50,141 nucleotides of DNA from UBA9554 sp038205135 (GTDB taxonomy: Bacteria; Pseudomonadota; Alphaproteobacteria; Rhodobacterales; Rhodobacteraceae), in assembly GCA_038205135.1 (NCBI GenBank), contig JBBRCF010000009.1, positions 1 through 50,141 of the forward strand. Direction: 5' to 3'. The position numbers and the translations under genes were made by a program. This document shows positions 43,081-50,141 of this stretch, in pieces. A model generated the notes under the pieces. The model saw nothing but the letters and a program-made list of their open reading frames with translations, did no database searches and was not told where the DNA came from. The number at the start of each line of letters is the position of its first letter. Positions within the stretch are counted from its first letter, which is position 1.

Positions 43081-44070
43081 ATGACCTTTGCCCAGAAACT
43101 TGCCTGGGACGATACCGTCCTACCCTTTCAGCTTGACGCCGCCGATGTGCGCGGACGGGTGGCGCGTCTGGACGGGGTGCTGGACGGTATCCTGAAACAG
43201 CATGATTATCCGCAACAGGTCGAGGCGCTGGTTGCGGAAATGGCGTTGCTGACCGCGCTGATCGGGCAGACCATGAAACTGCGCTGGAAACTGTCGTTGC
43301 AGGTGCAGTCCGACGGCCCGGTGCGCATGATCGCGACAGATTATTACGCCCCCGAGGTTGAAGGCGGCCAAGCCCGCATTCGTGCCTATGCAAGCTATGA
43401 CGCCCCGCGGCTGGTGCCTGGCGCGCCGTTCGACCTGATTGGCAAGGGTTATTTTGCCGTTCTGATCGACCAGGGGCCGGGCACCGAGCCCTATCAGGGC
43501 ATTGCGCCGCTGACCGGCGGGTCGCTGGCGACCAGTGCCGAGGGATATTTTGCGCAATCCGAACAATTGCCGACGCGGTTTTCGCTCAGTTTCGGGCGGT
43601 CCATCGAGGATGCACGCGGCGAACACTGGCGCGCGGGCGGCGTCATGATCCAGCATATTCCCAAGGCAAGCCCGCTGGTCGGCCAGTCGGGCGGGTCGGG
43701 CGAAGGCGGGCTGCTGCTGCCCATCGATCTGTTCGCGCCGTCCGAGGCGGAATCGTGGAACCGCATCAACATCCTGCTGGATACCGTCGAAACGATGGAA
43801 CTGATCGGGCCTTCGGTCGCCCCGACCGACCTGCTGGTGCGGTTGTTCCACCAAGAGGAGCCGCGCGTTTTCGATGCGCAATCCGTGCGGTTTGGCTGCA
43901 CCTGTTCCGCAGACCGGGTGCGGCAGACCTTGTCGATCTATTCTGCCAAGGATATCCGGCGGATGACCACGGATGAGGGCATTGTGACCGCTGATTGCCA
44001 GTTTTGCAGCGCACATTACGAAATGGACCCTGCAACGCTGGGGTTCGAGGCGACGCGGGATGCCGGCTGA
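43081..44070 (+). CDS. hslO: Hsp33 redox-regulated holdase chaperone
   Basis: A 329-residue Hsp33. The C-terminal redox switch has the zinc motif Cys-x-Cys (FGCTCSADR), 30 residues, then Cys-x2-Cys (DCQFCSAHYEM). Under oxidation plus heat the cysteines release zinc and form disulfides, exposing the chaperone surface. The N-terminal domain begins AQKLAWDDTVLPFQLDAADV. AAAAGGA lies upstream of the ATG. It overlaps the next Nudix gene by 11 nt, starting a plus-strand run through cca. Confidence 0.96.
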   Translation: MTFAQKLAWDDTVLPFQLDAADVRGRVARLDGVLDGILKQHDYPQQVEALVAEMALLTALIGQTMKLRWKLSLQVQSDGPVRMIATDYYAPEVEGGQARIRAYASYDAPRLVPGAPFDLIGKGYFAVLIDQGPGTEPYQGIAPLTGGSLATSAEGYFAQSEQLPTRFSLSFGRSIEDARGEHWRAGGVMIQHIPKASPLVGQSGGSGEGGLLLPIDLFAPSEAESWNRINILLDTVETMELIGPSVAPTDLLVRLFHQEEPRVFDAQSVRFGCTCSADRVRQTLSIYSAKDIRRMTTDEGIVTADCQFCSAHYEMDPATLGFEATRDAG

Positions 44071-44656
44071 TCTGGAGACTATTCGCGCGGGGTTGGCGCG
44101 GGCCGCGCCACCTTCGACCGATTATGACCTGAACCCCGGCGTTGCTTTTCCAGAGGGACGTTTGTTGCGACCCGCGGCCGTGCTGGTGGCGTTCACGGAT
44201 GGGCCTGACGGGCTGCGGCTGCTGCTGACCAAACGGTCGTCACGGTTGCAGCATCATCCGGGGCAGATCGCCTTTCCGGGCGGAAAGGTCGATCCCGGTG
44301 ACGTCGATGCCCTGGCCGCCGCACTGCGCGAAGCAGAGGAAGAGGTGGGTTTGCCGCGTGACAGGGTCGAAATTCTGGGCACCCTGCCCGCACATGAAAC
44401 CGTTTCGGCGTTTCAGGTTATCCCCGTGGTGGCGCGGATCACTGCGCCCTTCGTGCCGCGCGCCGAGGCTGGCGAGGTCGATGAGGTGTTTTATGTACCC
44501 GCCGCCCATGTGCTGGACCCGGCGCGCTATTCCGTGCAGGCGCGGCGCTGGCGTGGGCAGCGGCGGCATTACTACACGGTTCCCTACGGGCCCTATTACA
44601 TCTGGGGGGCCACGGCGCGGATTTTGCGGGGGTTGGCTGACCGGGTGGCAAAGTGA
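44060..44656 (+). CDS. CoA pyrophosphatase-type Nudix hydrolase (NudL-like)
   Basis: A 198-residue Nudix enzyme of the coenzyme A pyrophosphatase subfamily. The CoA-specific segment LLTKRSSRLQHHPGQIAFPG (UPF0035 motif) leads directly into the Nudix box GGKVDPGDVDALAAALREAE with EEVGL. The family hydrolyses CoA and acyl-CoA to phosphopantetheine and 3',5'-ADP. The start overlaps hslO by 11 nt and the end overlaps cca as GTGA. Confidence 0.92.
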   Translation: MPADLETIRAGLARAAPPSTDYDLNPGVAFPEGRLLRPAAVLVAFTDGPDGLRLLLTKRSSRLQHHPGQIAFPGGKVDPGDVDALAAALREAEEEVGLPRDRVEILGTLPAHETVSAFQVIPVVARITAPFVPRAEAGEVDEVFYVPAAHVLDPARYSVQARRWRGQRRHYYTVPYGPYYIWGATARILRGLADRVAK

Positions 44657-45795
44657 TTGCCGGTGGCTGGATCGCGCGCGCAGAAACGCAGGCGGTAATG
44701 GCAATGCTGACGGACGCCGGGCATCAGGCGCTGTTTGTCGGCGGTTGTGTGCGCAATTCATTGCTGGGAGTGCCGGTTGGTGACATCGACATCGCCACCG
44801 ATGCGCTTCCTGACCGGGTGATGGCGCTGGCCTTGGCTGTCGGGCTGAAGCCTGTGCCGACCGGGATCGACCATGGCACGGTGACCGTGGTGTCGCATGG
44901 TCTGCCGCACGAAGTGACGACCTTTCGCCGCGATATCGACATGGACGGGCGGCATGCGGTCGTGGCCTTTGCCGATTCGCCACAAGAAGACGCGCGGCGG
45001 CGGGATTTCACCATGAACGCGCTTTATGCCCGCGCCGATGGGTCGGTTGTTGATCCGTTGGGCGGGATGGCCGATCTGCGCGCGCGGTATGTACGTTTCA
45101 TCGGCGATGCGCATGCGCGGATCGGTGAGGATTATCTGCGGATCCTGCGGTTCTTTCGGTTTCACGCCTGGTATGGCGATGCCGCGCAAGGAATGGACGC
45201 AGAGGCGCTGGCCGCCATTGCGGACAGTCTGGCGGGACTTGCGCAGTTGTCCCGCGAACGGGTGGGCAAGGAAGTGACGAAACTGCTGGCCGCGCCGGAC
45301 CCGGTGATGGCCGTTGCCGCTATGCGCACGGCGGGTGTGCTTGCGGCGGTGCTGCCGGGGGCCAGCGACCGTGCGCTGGGACCGCTGGTACATCTGGAAT
45401 CGCAGACCGCCACTCCGCCGGATGGACTTACCCGGCTGGCGGCGATGATCGACCCTGAAAAGGCAGAAACCATGCGACTGTCACGGGCTGATCTGCGCCA
45501 TCTGGGCCTGCTGCGGGAAACCGCCACTGGCATGATGCCGTCGCACGAGATGGGCTACCGGTTGCGTGACGCGGCCCGCGCGGCGGTGCTGTTGCGCGCG
45601 GCGTTTCTGGAAGAGCCCGTGCCGCAGCGCGATCTGGATGACATTGAGCTGGGCCGGCAGGCGCGTTTTCCGGTCACTGCCGCCGATCTGATGCCGGGCC
45701 TGACGGGCGCGGCGCTGGGCGTGCGGCTGGCAGAACTGGAACGGCAGTGGATCGCCGGACGTTTCATGCAAACGCGCGCCGATCTGTTGGACTAA
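44653..45795 (+). CDS. cca: CCA tRNA nucleotidyltransferase / poly(A) polymerase family
   Basis: A 380-residue class II nucleotidyltransferase. FVGGCVRNSLLG (GG motif) and VGDIDIATDALPD (the DxD metal pair) form the active site; RRRDFTMNALYARADGSVVD is the base-recognition region. It most likely adds or repairs the 3' CCA of tRNA, though sequence alone does not exclude a poly(A)-polymerase role. The GTG start overlaps the Nudix stop (GTGA, 44653-44656). Confidence 0.92.
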   Translation: MIAGGWIARAETQAVMAMLTDAGHQALFVGGCVRNSLLGVPVGDIDIATDALPDRVMALALAVGLKPVPTGIDHGTVTVVSHGLPHEVTTFRRDIDMDGRHAVVAFADSPQEDARRRDFTMNALYARADGSVVDPLGGMADLRARYVRFIGDAHARIGEDYLRILRFFRFHAWYGDAAQGMDAEALAAIADSLAGLAQLSRERVGKEVTKLLAAPDPVMAVAAMRTAGVLAAVLPGASDRALGPLVHLESQTATPPDGLTRLAAMIDPEKAETMRLSRADLRHLGLLRETATGMMPSHEMGYRLRDAARAAVLLRAAFLEEPVPQRDLDDIELGRQARFPVTAADLMPGLTGAALGVRLAELERQWIAGRFMQTRADLLD

Positions 45796-45860
45796 GGCTT
45801 GGCTTTCCCGACGCAGAGGTGTTTTCTTTCCGCGTGGCCCATCCGGGCTACCCTTACCTC

Positions 45861-47708
45861 ATGAAAGCCAAGATGATATTTGCCGACCTGATTGACCCGT
45901 TCCGCCCCGCCAGGGGGGCCCCGCCCACGCAGTTGATCCCGTTTTTCCGCTGGGCCCTGCAAGGCGCGGGTCCCGCGATCATACTGGCGACGGTTCTGGC
46001 GGCGCTGGCCGGTGGCATGGATGCGCTGACGGCGCTGATTCTGGGCGCGGTGATCGACCGGGCGCAGACGCTGGGCCCGGATGAATTCATGTCGGCCTCG
46101 TCGTTCTGGCCCATCGTGGGCGCGGTGGTGTTTTTCCTGATCATCCGCCCGCTGGCGTTCTGGGGATCGTCGGCGGCGAATTCGATCATTCTGGGTCCGA
46201 ACATCAACCCGCTGGTGCTGTCGCGGCTGAACCGCTGGCTGTTGGGCCAGTCCGTGACGTTTTTCGACAATGATTTCGCCGGGCGTATCGCGCAGAAACA
46301 GCAACAGACCGCGCGTGCCGTCACCGATGTGACGGTCGAAATGATCAACGTGGTGGCGTTCGCACTGGCGTCGCTGATTGGGTCTTTGTTGTTGCTGACT
46401 GCGATTGATGGCCGGATCGCGGGGCTGTTCGTGATCTGGCTGGTCGCCTATTTCGGCCTGATCGCGTGGTTCATGCCGCGGATCCGGGTGCGGTCGATGG
46501 CGCGGGCGGGCGCGCGGGCGACGGTATCGGGGCAGATCGTCGATACGCTGACCAATATCAAGACGGTGAAGCTGTTTGCCCATGACGACCACGAAGACCG
46601 CGCCGCGCTGACCGCGCTGCGGGCGTTTCGCGACAAGGCGCTGTGGTTCGGGCATCTGTCGGCGTGGTTCCGGCTGGCGCTGATGACGTTGGCGGGGGTT
46701 CTGCCGGTCGTGCTGATCGGCGGCAGCATCATGAACTGGATGGCGGGCACCGCGACACCCGGCGATATCGTGGCCGCCGGGACGGTGGCGATCCGCATCG
46801 CGCAGATGACCGGCTGGGTCAGTTTTTCGGTGATGGCGATCTATGCCGATATCGGCGAGGTCGAGGACGGGATCAAGACGCTGGCGAATCCGCTGCGGCT
46901 GGAGGATGCACCGGATGCGCGTGATCTGGCAGTGCCGGCGGGCGTGATCCGGTTTGACGGTGTCGGCTTTGCTTATGGGCGCAAAACCGGCGGCATAGAC
47001 GCCATCGACCTGACCATCGGGGCGGGTGAAAAGCTGGGGATCGTCGGTGCATCGGGTGCGGGGAAATCTACGCTGGTGGCGCTGCTGTTGCGGCTATATG
47101 CGCCGGAACAGGGTCGCATTTTGATCGACGGGCAGGACATCTCGGGTGTCACGCAATCGTCGTTGCGGCGGCAGATCGGCATGGTCACGCAGGAAACGGC
47201 GATGTTCAACCGGTCTGCGCTGGACAATATCCGCTACGGTCGCCCTGACGCCACGATGGATCAGGTGATCGACGCCGCTCGCCGCGCCGAGGCGCATGAA
47301 TTCATCCTGCGGCTGTCTGACCACGCCGGGCGGTCAGGCTATGATGCGCATCTGGGCGAACGCGGCGTGAAATTGTCCGGCGGGCAGCGGCAACGCATTG
47401 CACTGGCCCGCGCCATCCTGAAAGATGCGCCGATCCTGGTGCTGGACGAGGCAACATCGGCATTGGATTCAGAGGTCGAGGCGGCGATCCAGACCGCGCT
47501 GACCCGCGTGATGGACGGCAAGACGGTGCTGGCGATTGCGCACCGGCTGTCCACGATTGCGCAGATGGACCGCATCATCGTGCTGGATCAGGGTCGCATT
47601 GCCGAAACCGGCACGCATGACGACCTGTTGTCGCGCGGTGGTCTGTATGCCCGGTATTGGGAACGCCAGTCGGGCGGGTTCCTCCGGCTGAATGCGGCGG
47701 CGGAATAG
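45861..47708 (+). CDS. ABC exporter, half-transporter with fused membrane and ATPase domains
   Basis: A 615-residue exporter. The N-terminal half (about residues 40-350) has about six membrane spans of the type 1 exporter fold. The ATPase has Walker A GASGAGKST near residue 395, the signature LSGGQRQRIALARA near 505, Walker B ILVLDEATSALD, and the switch His in AIAHRLSTI. Half-transporters of this kind work as dimers; MsbA-type lipid flipping or drug/peptide export are both possible. Start: ATG at 45861 or 45873; neither has a strong ribosome site. The substrate is unknown. Confidence 0.88.
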   Translation: MKAKMIFADLIDPFRPARGAPPTQLIPFFRWALQGAGPAIILATVLAALAGGMDALTALILGAVIDRAQTLGPDEFMSASSFWPIVGAVVFFLIIRPLAFWGSSAANSIILGPNINPLVLSRLNRWLLGQSVTFFDNDFAGRIAQKQQQTARAVTDVTVEMINVVAFALASLIGSLLLLTAIDGRIAGLFVIWLVAYFGLIAWFMPRIRVRSMARAGARATVSGQIVDTLTNIKTVKLFAHDDHEDRAALTALRAFRDKALWFGHLSAWFRLALMTLAGVLPVVLIGGSIMNWMAGTATPGDIVAAGTVAIRIAQMTGWVSFSVMAIYADIGEVEDGIKTLANPLRLEDAPDARDLAVPAGVIRFDGVGFAYGRKTGGIDAIDLTIGAGEKLGIVGASGAGKSTLVALLLRLYAPEQGRILIDGQDISGVTQSSLRRQIGMVTQETAMFNRSALDNIRYGRPDATMDQVIDAARRAEAHEFILRLSDHAGRSGYDAHLGERGVKLSGGQRQRIALARAILKDAPILVLDEATSALDSEVEAAIQTALTRVMDGKTVLAIAHRLSTIAQMDRIIVLDQGRIAETGTHDDLLSRGGLYARYWERQSGGFLRLNAAAE

Positions 47709-47746
47709 GGCTTGGTCCACGACCGGGCGCGGGGTATCGCCTGACC

Positions 47747-48976
47747 ATGGAACGCATTGAAACCACTATCGACCGGTTGGGCCATCTGGGCGACGGGATC
47801 GCGCCAGGACCAATGTTTGCGCCGCTGACCCTGCCGGGTGAACGGGTGTCGGGTGTGCCGGATGGAGCGCGGCTGAATGATGTGCGGATCATCGCGCCGT
47901 CGGCGTTGCGCGTGACCGCGCCCTGCCCGCATTACCGTGCCTGTGGCGGCTGCGTTTTGCAGCATGCCGACGATGCCTTTGTTGCGGAATGGAAACGCGA
48001 TGTGGTCCGTCAGGCGTTGGCAGCACATGGGATGACGGCAGAGTTTCTGCCGGTGATCACTGCGCCGGCCCGGTCGCGCAGGCGAGCGTCGTTTTCGGCG
48101 CGGCGCACGAAAAAGGGTGCGTTGGCGGGGTTTCATGCCCGTGCGTCCGATACGGTGATCGAAGTGCCGGATTGTCGGGTTCTGCGTCCGGATCTGGTCG
48201 CGTTGTTGCCGCTTGCCGAGGCGCTGGCCGTGTTGGGGTCTTCGCGCAAGGGTGAATTGTCGGTGCAGGTCACGCTGTCCGAAGGTGGTCCCGATGTGGC
48301 CGTGACGGGTGGCAAACCGCTGGACTCTGCATTGCGCAGCGTGCTGGGCACGATCTGTGACCGCGACCGGCTGGCTCGCATTGCGTGGGACGGCGAGGTT
48401 GTGGCGCTACGCAGCGCGCCGGTGCAACGGATGGGCGCGGCGCGCGTGGTGCCGCCGCCCGGCGGGTTTCTGCAGGCGACCAGCGAAGGCGAGGCGGCGT
48501 TGCTGGCGGTGGTGAAATCCATCGTGGCGGGGGCGGCACGAGTTGTGGACCTGTTCGCCGGGTGCGGCACCTTTGCCCTGCCCTTGGCCGACCGGGCCGA
48601 AGTGCACGCGGTCGAAGGCGACGCGGGCATGACTGCTGCGCTGGACCGTGCGTGGCGTGACACAACCGGCCTGCACCGGGTCACCGTAGAAACCCGCGAT
48701 CTGTTCCGGCGCCCGCTGTTGCCGGATGAACTGACGCGATTCGATGCCGCCGTAATCGACCCGCCGCGCGCCGGGGCGGAACAGCAGGTGATGGAACTGG
48801 CCCGTGCGCGGGTGCGGCGAATCGCGATGGTCAGTTGCAACCCCGTCACCTTCGCCCGCGATGTCGCGGTGTTGACACGGGCCGGTTATGCGCTGGGGCC
48901 AGTGCAGGTGGTAGACCAGTTCCGCTGGTCGCCGCATGTCGAATTGGTGGCAGGACTGACGCTGGCGGCCGGGTAA
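47747..48976 (+). CDS. TrmA/RlmC/RlmD-type RNA 5-methyluridine methyltransferase
   Basis: A 409-residue SAM-dependent RNA methyltransferase. An iron-sulfur site is formed by Cys60, Cys66 and Cys69 (CPHYRACGGC) and a fourth cysteine in VPDCRVL. LFAGCGTFALPLAD binds SAM, FDAAVIDPPRAGAEQQV and the catalytic cysteine in MVSCNPVTFARD follow. The RlmC/RlmD group makes m5U in 23S rRNA; which position is modified cannot be told from sequence. The ATG at 47747 fits the family N-terminus ETTIDRLGHLGDG (a TRAM-like start). Confidence 0.88.
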   Translation: MERIETTIDRLGHLGDGIAPGPMFAPLTLPGERVSGVPDGARLNDVRIIAPSALRVTAPCPHYRACGGCVLQHADDAFVAEWKRDVVRQALAAHGMTAEFLPVITAPARSRRRASFSARRTKKGALAGFHARASDTVIEVPDCRVLRPDLVALLPLAEALAVLGSSRKGELSVQVTLSEGGPDVAVTGGKPLDSALRSVLGTICDRDRLARIAWDGEVVALRSAPVQRMGAARVVPPPGGFLQATSEGEAALLAVVKSIVAGAARVVDLFAGCGTFALPLADRAEVHAVEGDAGMTAALDRAWRDTTGLHRVTVETRDLFRRPLLPDELTRFDAAVIDPPRAGAEQQVMELARARVRRIAMVSCNPVTFARDVAVLTRAGYALGPVQVVDQFRWSPHVELVAGLTLAAG

Positions 48977-49034
48977 CCCCTAGCCGTCGAGGCCATCTGC
49001 GTGTAAAACAGAAAAAAAACGTCGAGGCAGTGCG

Positions 49035-49529
49035 ATGCGGTATGTTTCCGGAGTGGTGGCTTTGCTGGTGATGCTGGTCCTGTCGGGCTGCGCATCGAAA
49101 TTCCAAAGCTATGACGGGCCCGAGGTCACCCATGTGCTGGTGATGAAAGGCGAACGCCGGATGCATCTGCTGCACCACGATGCTGTGCTGGAAAGCTACG
49201 ACATCGGGTTGGGATTCGCGCCGCAGGGCCACAAGATGATCGAAGGCGACGGGCGCACCCCCGAAGGCCAGTACCTGATCGACCGACGCAACCCGAGCAG
49301 CGAATTTCACCTGTCGATCGGAATTTCCTATCCGAATAATGTGGACCGCGAGATTGCAAAGACGCTGGGAAAAAGCCCCGGTGGAGACATCTTTATCCAT
49401 GGCAAGCCGCGGAAATATCGTCGCGCGTCGCCGGATTGGACGGCTGGTTGCATCGCCGTGACCAACCGCCAGATGGAAAAGATCTATGCCATGGTGCAGG
49501 ACGGCACGCCGATCACGATCCAGCCCTGA
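49035..49529 (+). CDS. L,D-transpeptidase family (YkuD) lipoprotein
   Basis: A 164-residue lipoprotein. A signal ending LVLSGCAS gives a lipobox with lipidated Cys19. A compact YkuD domain follows: VLVMKGERRMHLL, GDGRTPEGQYLIDRR, and the catalytic pair His122 (FIHGK) and Cys139 (DWTAGCIAVTN). The residue before Gly-Cys is Thr-Ala rather than the usual Ser/His-x. Members cross-link peptidoglycan (3-3 bonds) or attach lipoproteins. It is convergent with the CAP gene. Confidence 0.9.
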   Translation: MRYVSGVVALLVMLVLSGCASKFQSYDGPEVTHVLVMKGERRMHLLHHDAVLESYDIGLGFAPQGHKMIEGDGRTPEGQYLIDRRNPSSEFHLSIGISYPNNVDREIAKTLGKSPGGDIFIHGKPRKYRRASPDWTAGCIAVTNRQMEKIYAMVQDGTPITIQP

Positions 49530-49544
49530 ACGGCCCGCTGGATA

Positions 49545-50066
49545 TCATCCGCCGGTCGTGCCCATTTCCAGAACCCACCAGATCTTGCCGTTGGCTTCCT
49601 GATACCAGCTGAACCCCATGACGGTCGCGCGCCGATCCAGAATGATGCGGCGCGGGCCCTCTTCTTCCAGCCAGGCGCCCAAGGTCTCGACCTCGGTTTC
49701 GTAGGTTTCGCTGATCGCCTCGCCGATGAACGCCCCGCCAAAGCCGACGCGGCGGGCGCGGTCGATTGGCGAAGACCCGTCCGACCCGAAATGCCAGGGC
49801 CGGTTCTGCAACGACATGTCGCGCGCATGGGTCGCTGCCGCTGCATTCAGTTGCGCGTCAAATACGACGGCGGGCGCCCCGGAGGCCGCACGCAGCGAAT
49901 TGACCGAATCAAGCATGCGGAACTGGATCTGGCTGCCCTGGCCCGGACCGATGCGATAGAGTTGCGGCAACGGCTTGCCATCGGCGCCCAGCGTATTTTC
50001 GGGCGGAGCGGCACAGGCCGTCAGAACCAGAGAGGCCGCAAGCAGAAGGCTGATCAGTCGCAACAT
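49545..50066 (-). CDS. CAP/SCP superfamily lipoprotein
   Basis: A 173-residue protein. A lipoprotein signal with LVLTACAAPP gives lipidated Cys18. The CAP domain follows with LDSVNSLRAASGAPAVVFDA, LNAAAATHARDMSLQNRPWH, an IGEAISETYETEVETLGAWL helix and GFSWYQEANGKIWWVLEMG. CAP proteins in bacteria are envelope or secreted proteins of varied, often unknown function. The ATG at 50066 starts the signal; the upstream in-frame reading lacks one. Confidence 0.88.
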   Translation of the reverse strand: MLRLISLLLAASLVLTACAAPPENTLGADGKPLPQLYRIGPGQGSQIQFRMLDSVNSLRAASGAPAVVFDAQLNAAAATHARDMSLQNRPWHFGSDGSSPIDRARRVGFGGAFIGEAISETYETEVETLGAWLEEEGPRRIILDRRATVMGFSWYQEANGKIWWVLEMGTTGG

Positions 50067-50141
50067 GGTGGCACCGCCGTAATAGGTTTCACCCCCCTGC
50101 CTATCTTGCCAAGCGTGGCGGATCAAACCCACATCAGCATC

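Noticed and set aside
1..50141. CRISPR arrays, transposons, prophage genes, tRNA or rRNA genes, toxin-antitoxin or defence genes
   Set aside because: None could be seen; the intergenic spaces are short and the gene content is core housekeeping.

Overview
The window is a gene-dense, GC-rich stretch of alphaproteobacterial chromosome. Protein families and gene order (tsaE-amgK-murU-addB-addA-trxA; maf-aroE-coaE-dnaQ facing rho-mnmE-mnmG-rsmG-parA-parB; rph-rdgB-hemW facing hrcA-grpE) point to the Rhodobacterales, probably the Roseobacter group. No rRNA, tRNA, CRISPR array, insertion sequence, integrase or phage gene was seen. Almost every gene is a conserved housekeeping gene, so this looks like core chromosome rather than an island.

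Layout. 1-8.5 kb: a plus-strand run holding the end of tsaE, the muropeptide-recycling pair amgK-murU, the AddAB recombination nuclease and thioredoxin, closed by a strong bidirectional terminator. 8.6-11.4 kb: an unrecognised minus-strand gene divergent from the HslVU protease. 11.4-15 kb: a minus-strand envelope operon (Tim44-like, mltA, smr) and plus-strand fxsA and secB. 14.9-17.6 kb: minus-strand maf-aroE-coaE-dnaQ. 17.6-18.1 kb: the only long gene-free gap, about 500 bp, which looks like the chromosomal replication origin (a perfect DnaA box, further TTATCC motifs and a very AT-rich block). 18.1-24.9 kb: rho-mnmE-mnmG-rsmG-parA-parB, with a perfect 16-bp parS inside rsmG and one-mismatch parS copies at the mnmG start and in hemW. 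24.9-29.5 kb: minus-strand rph-rdgB-hemW-ybaN and plus-strand hrcA-grpE. 29.5-35.9 kb: mutS, a malic enzyme with a phosphotransacetylase-like tail, a PfkB sugar kinase and an exported MsrA. 36-40.8 kb: a class IV aminotransferase coupled to a sulfotransferase-like protein, a Tat-exported unknown, argG and ilvA. 40.8-50.1 kb: a divergent HPt / response-regulator-phosphatase pair, two Nudix hydrolases, Hsp33, a CCA-type tRNA nucleotidyltransferase, an ABC exporter, a TrmA-type RNA methyltransferase, and two convergent lipoproteins (L,D-transpeptidase and CAP).

How it fits together. The centre is an origin and segregation locus: putative oriC, parS sites and ParAB lie within about 8 kb, with the DNA polymerase III proofreading subunit gene beside the origin. 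Several stress genes (trxA, hslVU, hslO and perhaps msrA) carry upstream motifs resembling alphaproteobacterial RpoH promoters with similar spacing. Genes are tightly packed: many operon neighbours overlap by 4 nt (ATGA or GTGA), and several convergent pairs have zero or negative spacing.

I found no convincing undescribed system. The best items for follow-up are the origin/parS architecture, the RpoH-like promoter set, the unknown gene at 8564-9469, the Tat-exported protein with a winged-helix-like segment, and the HPt/phosphatase switch.
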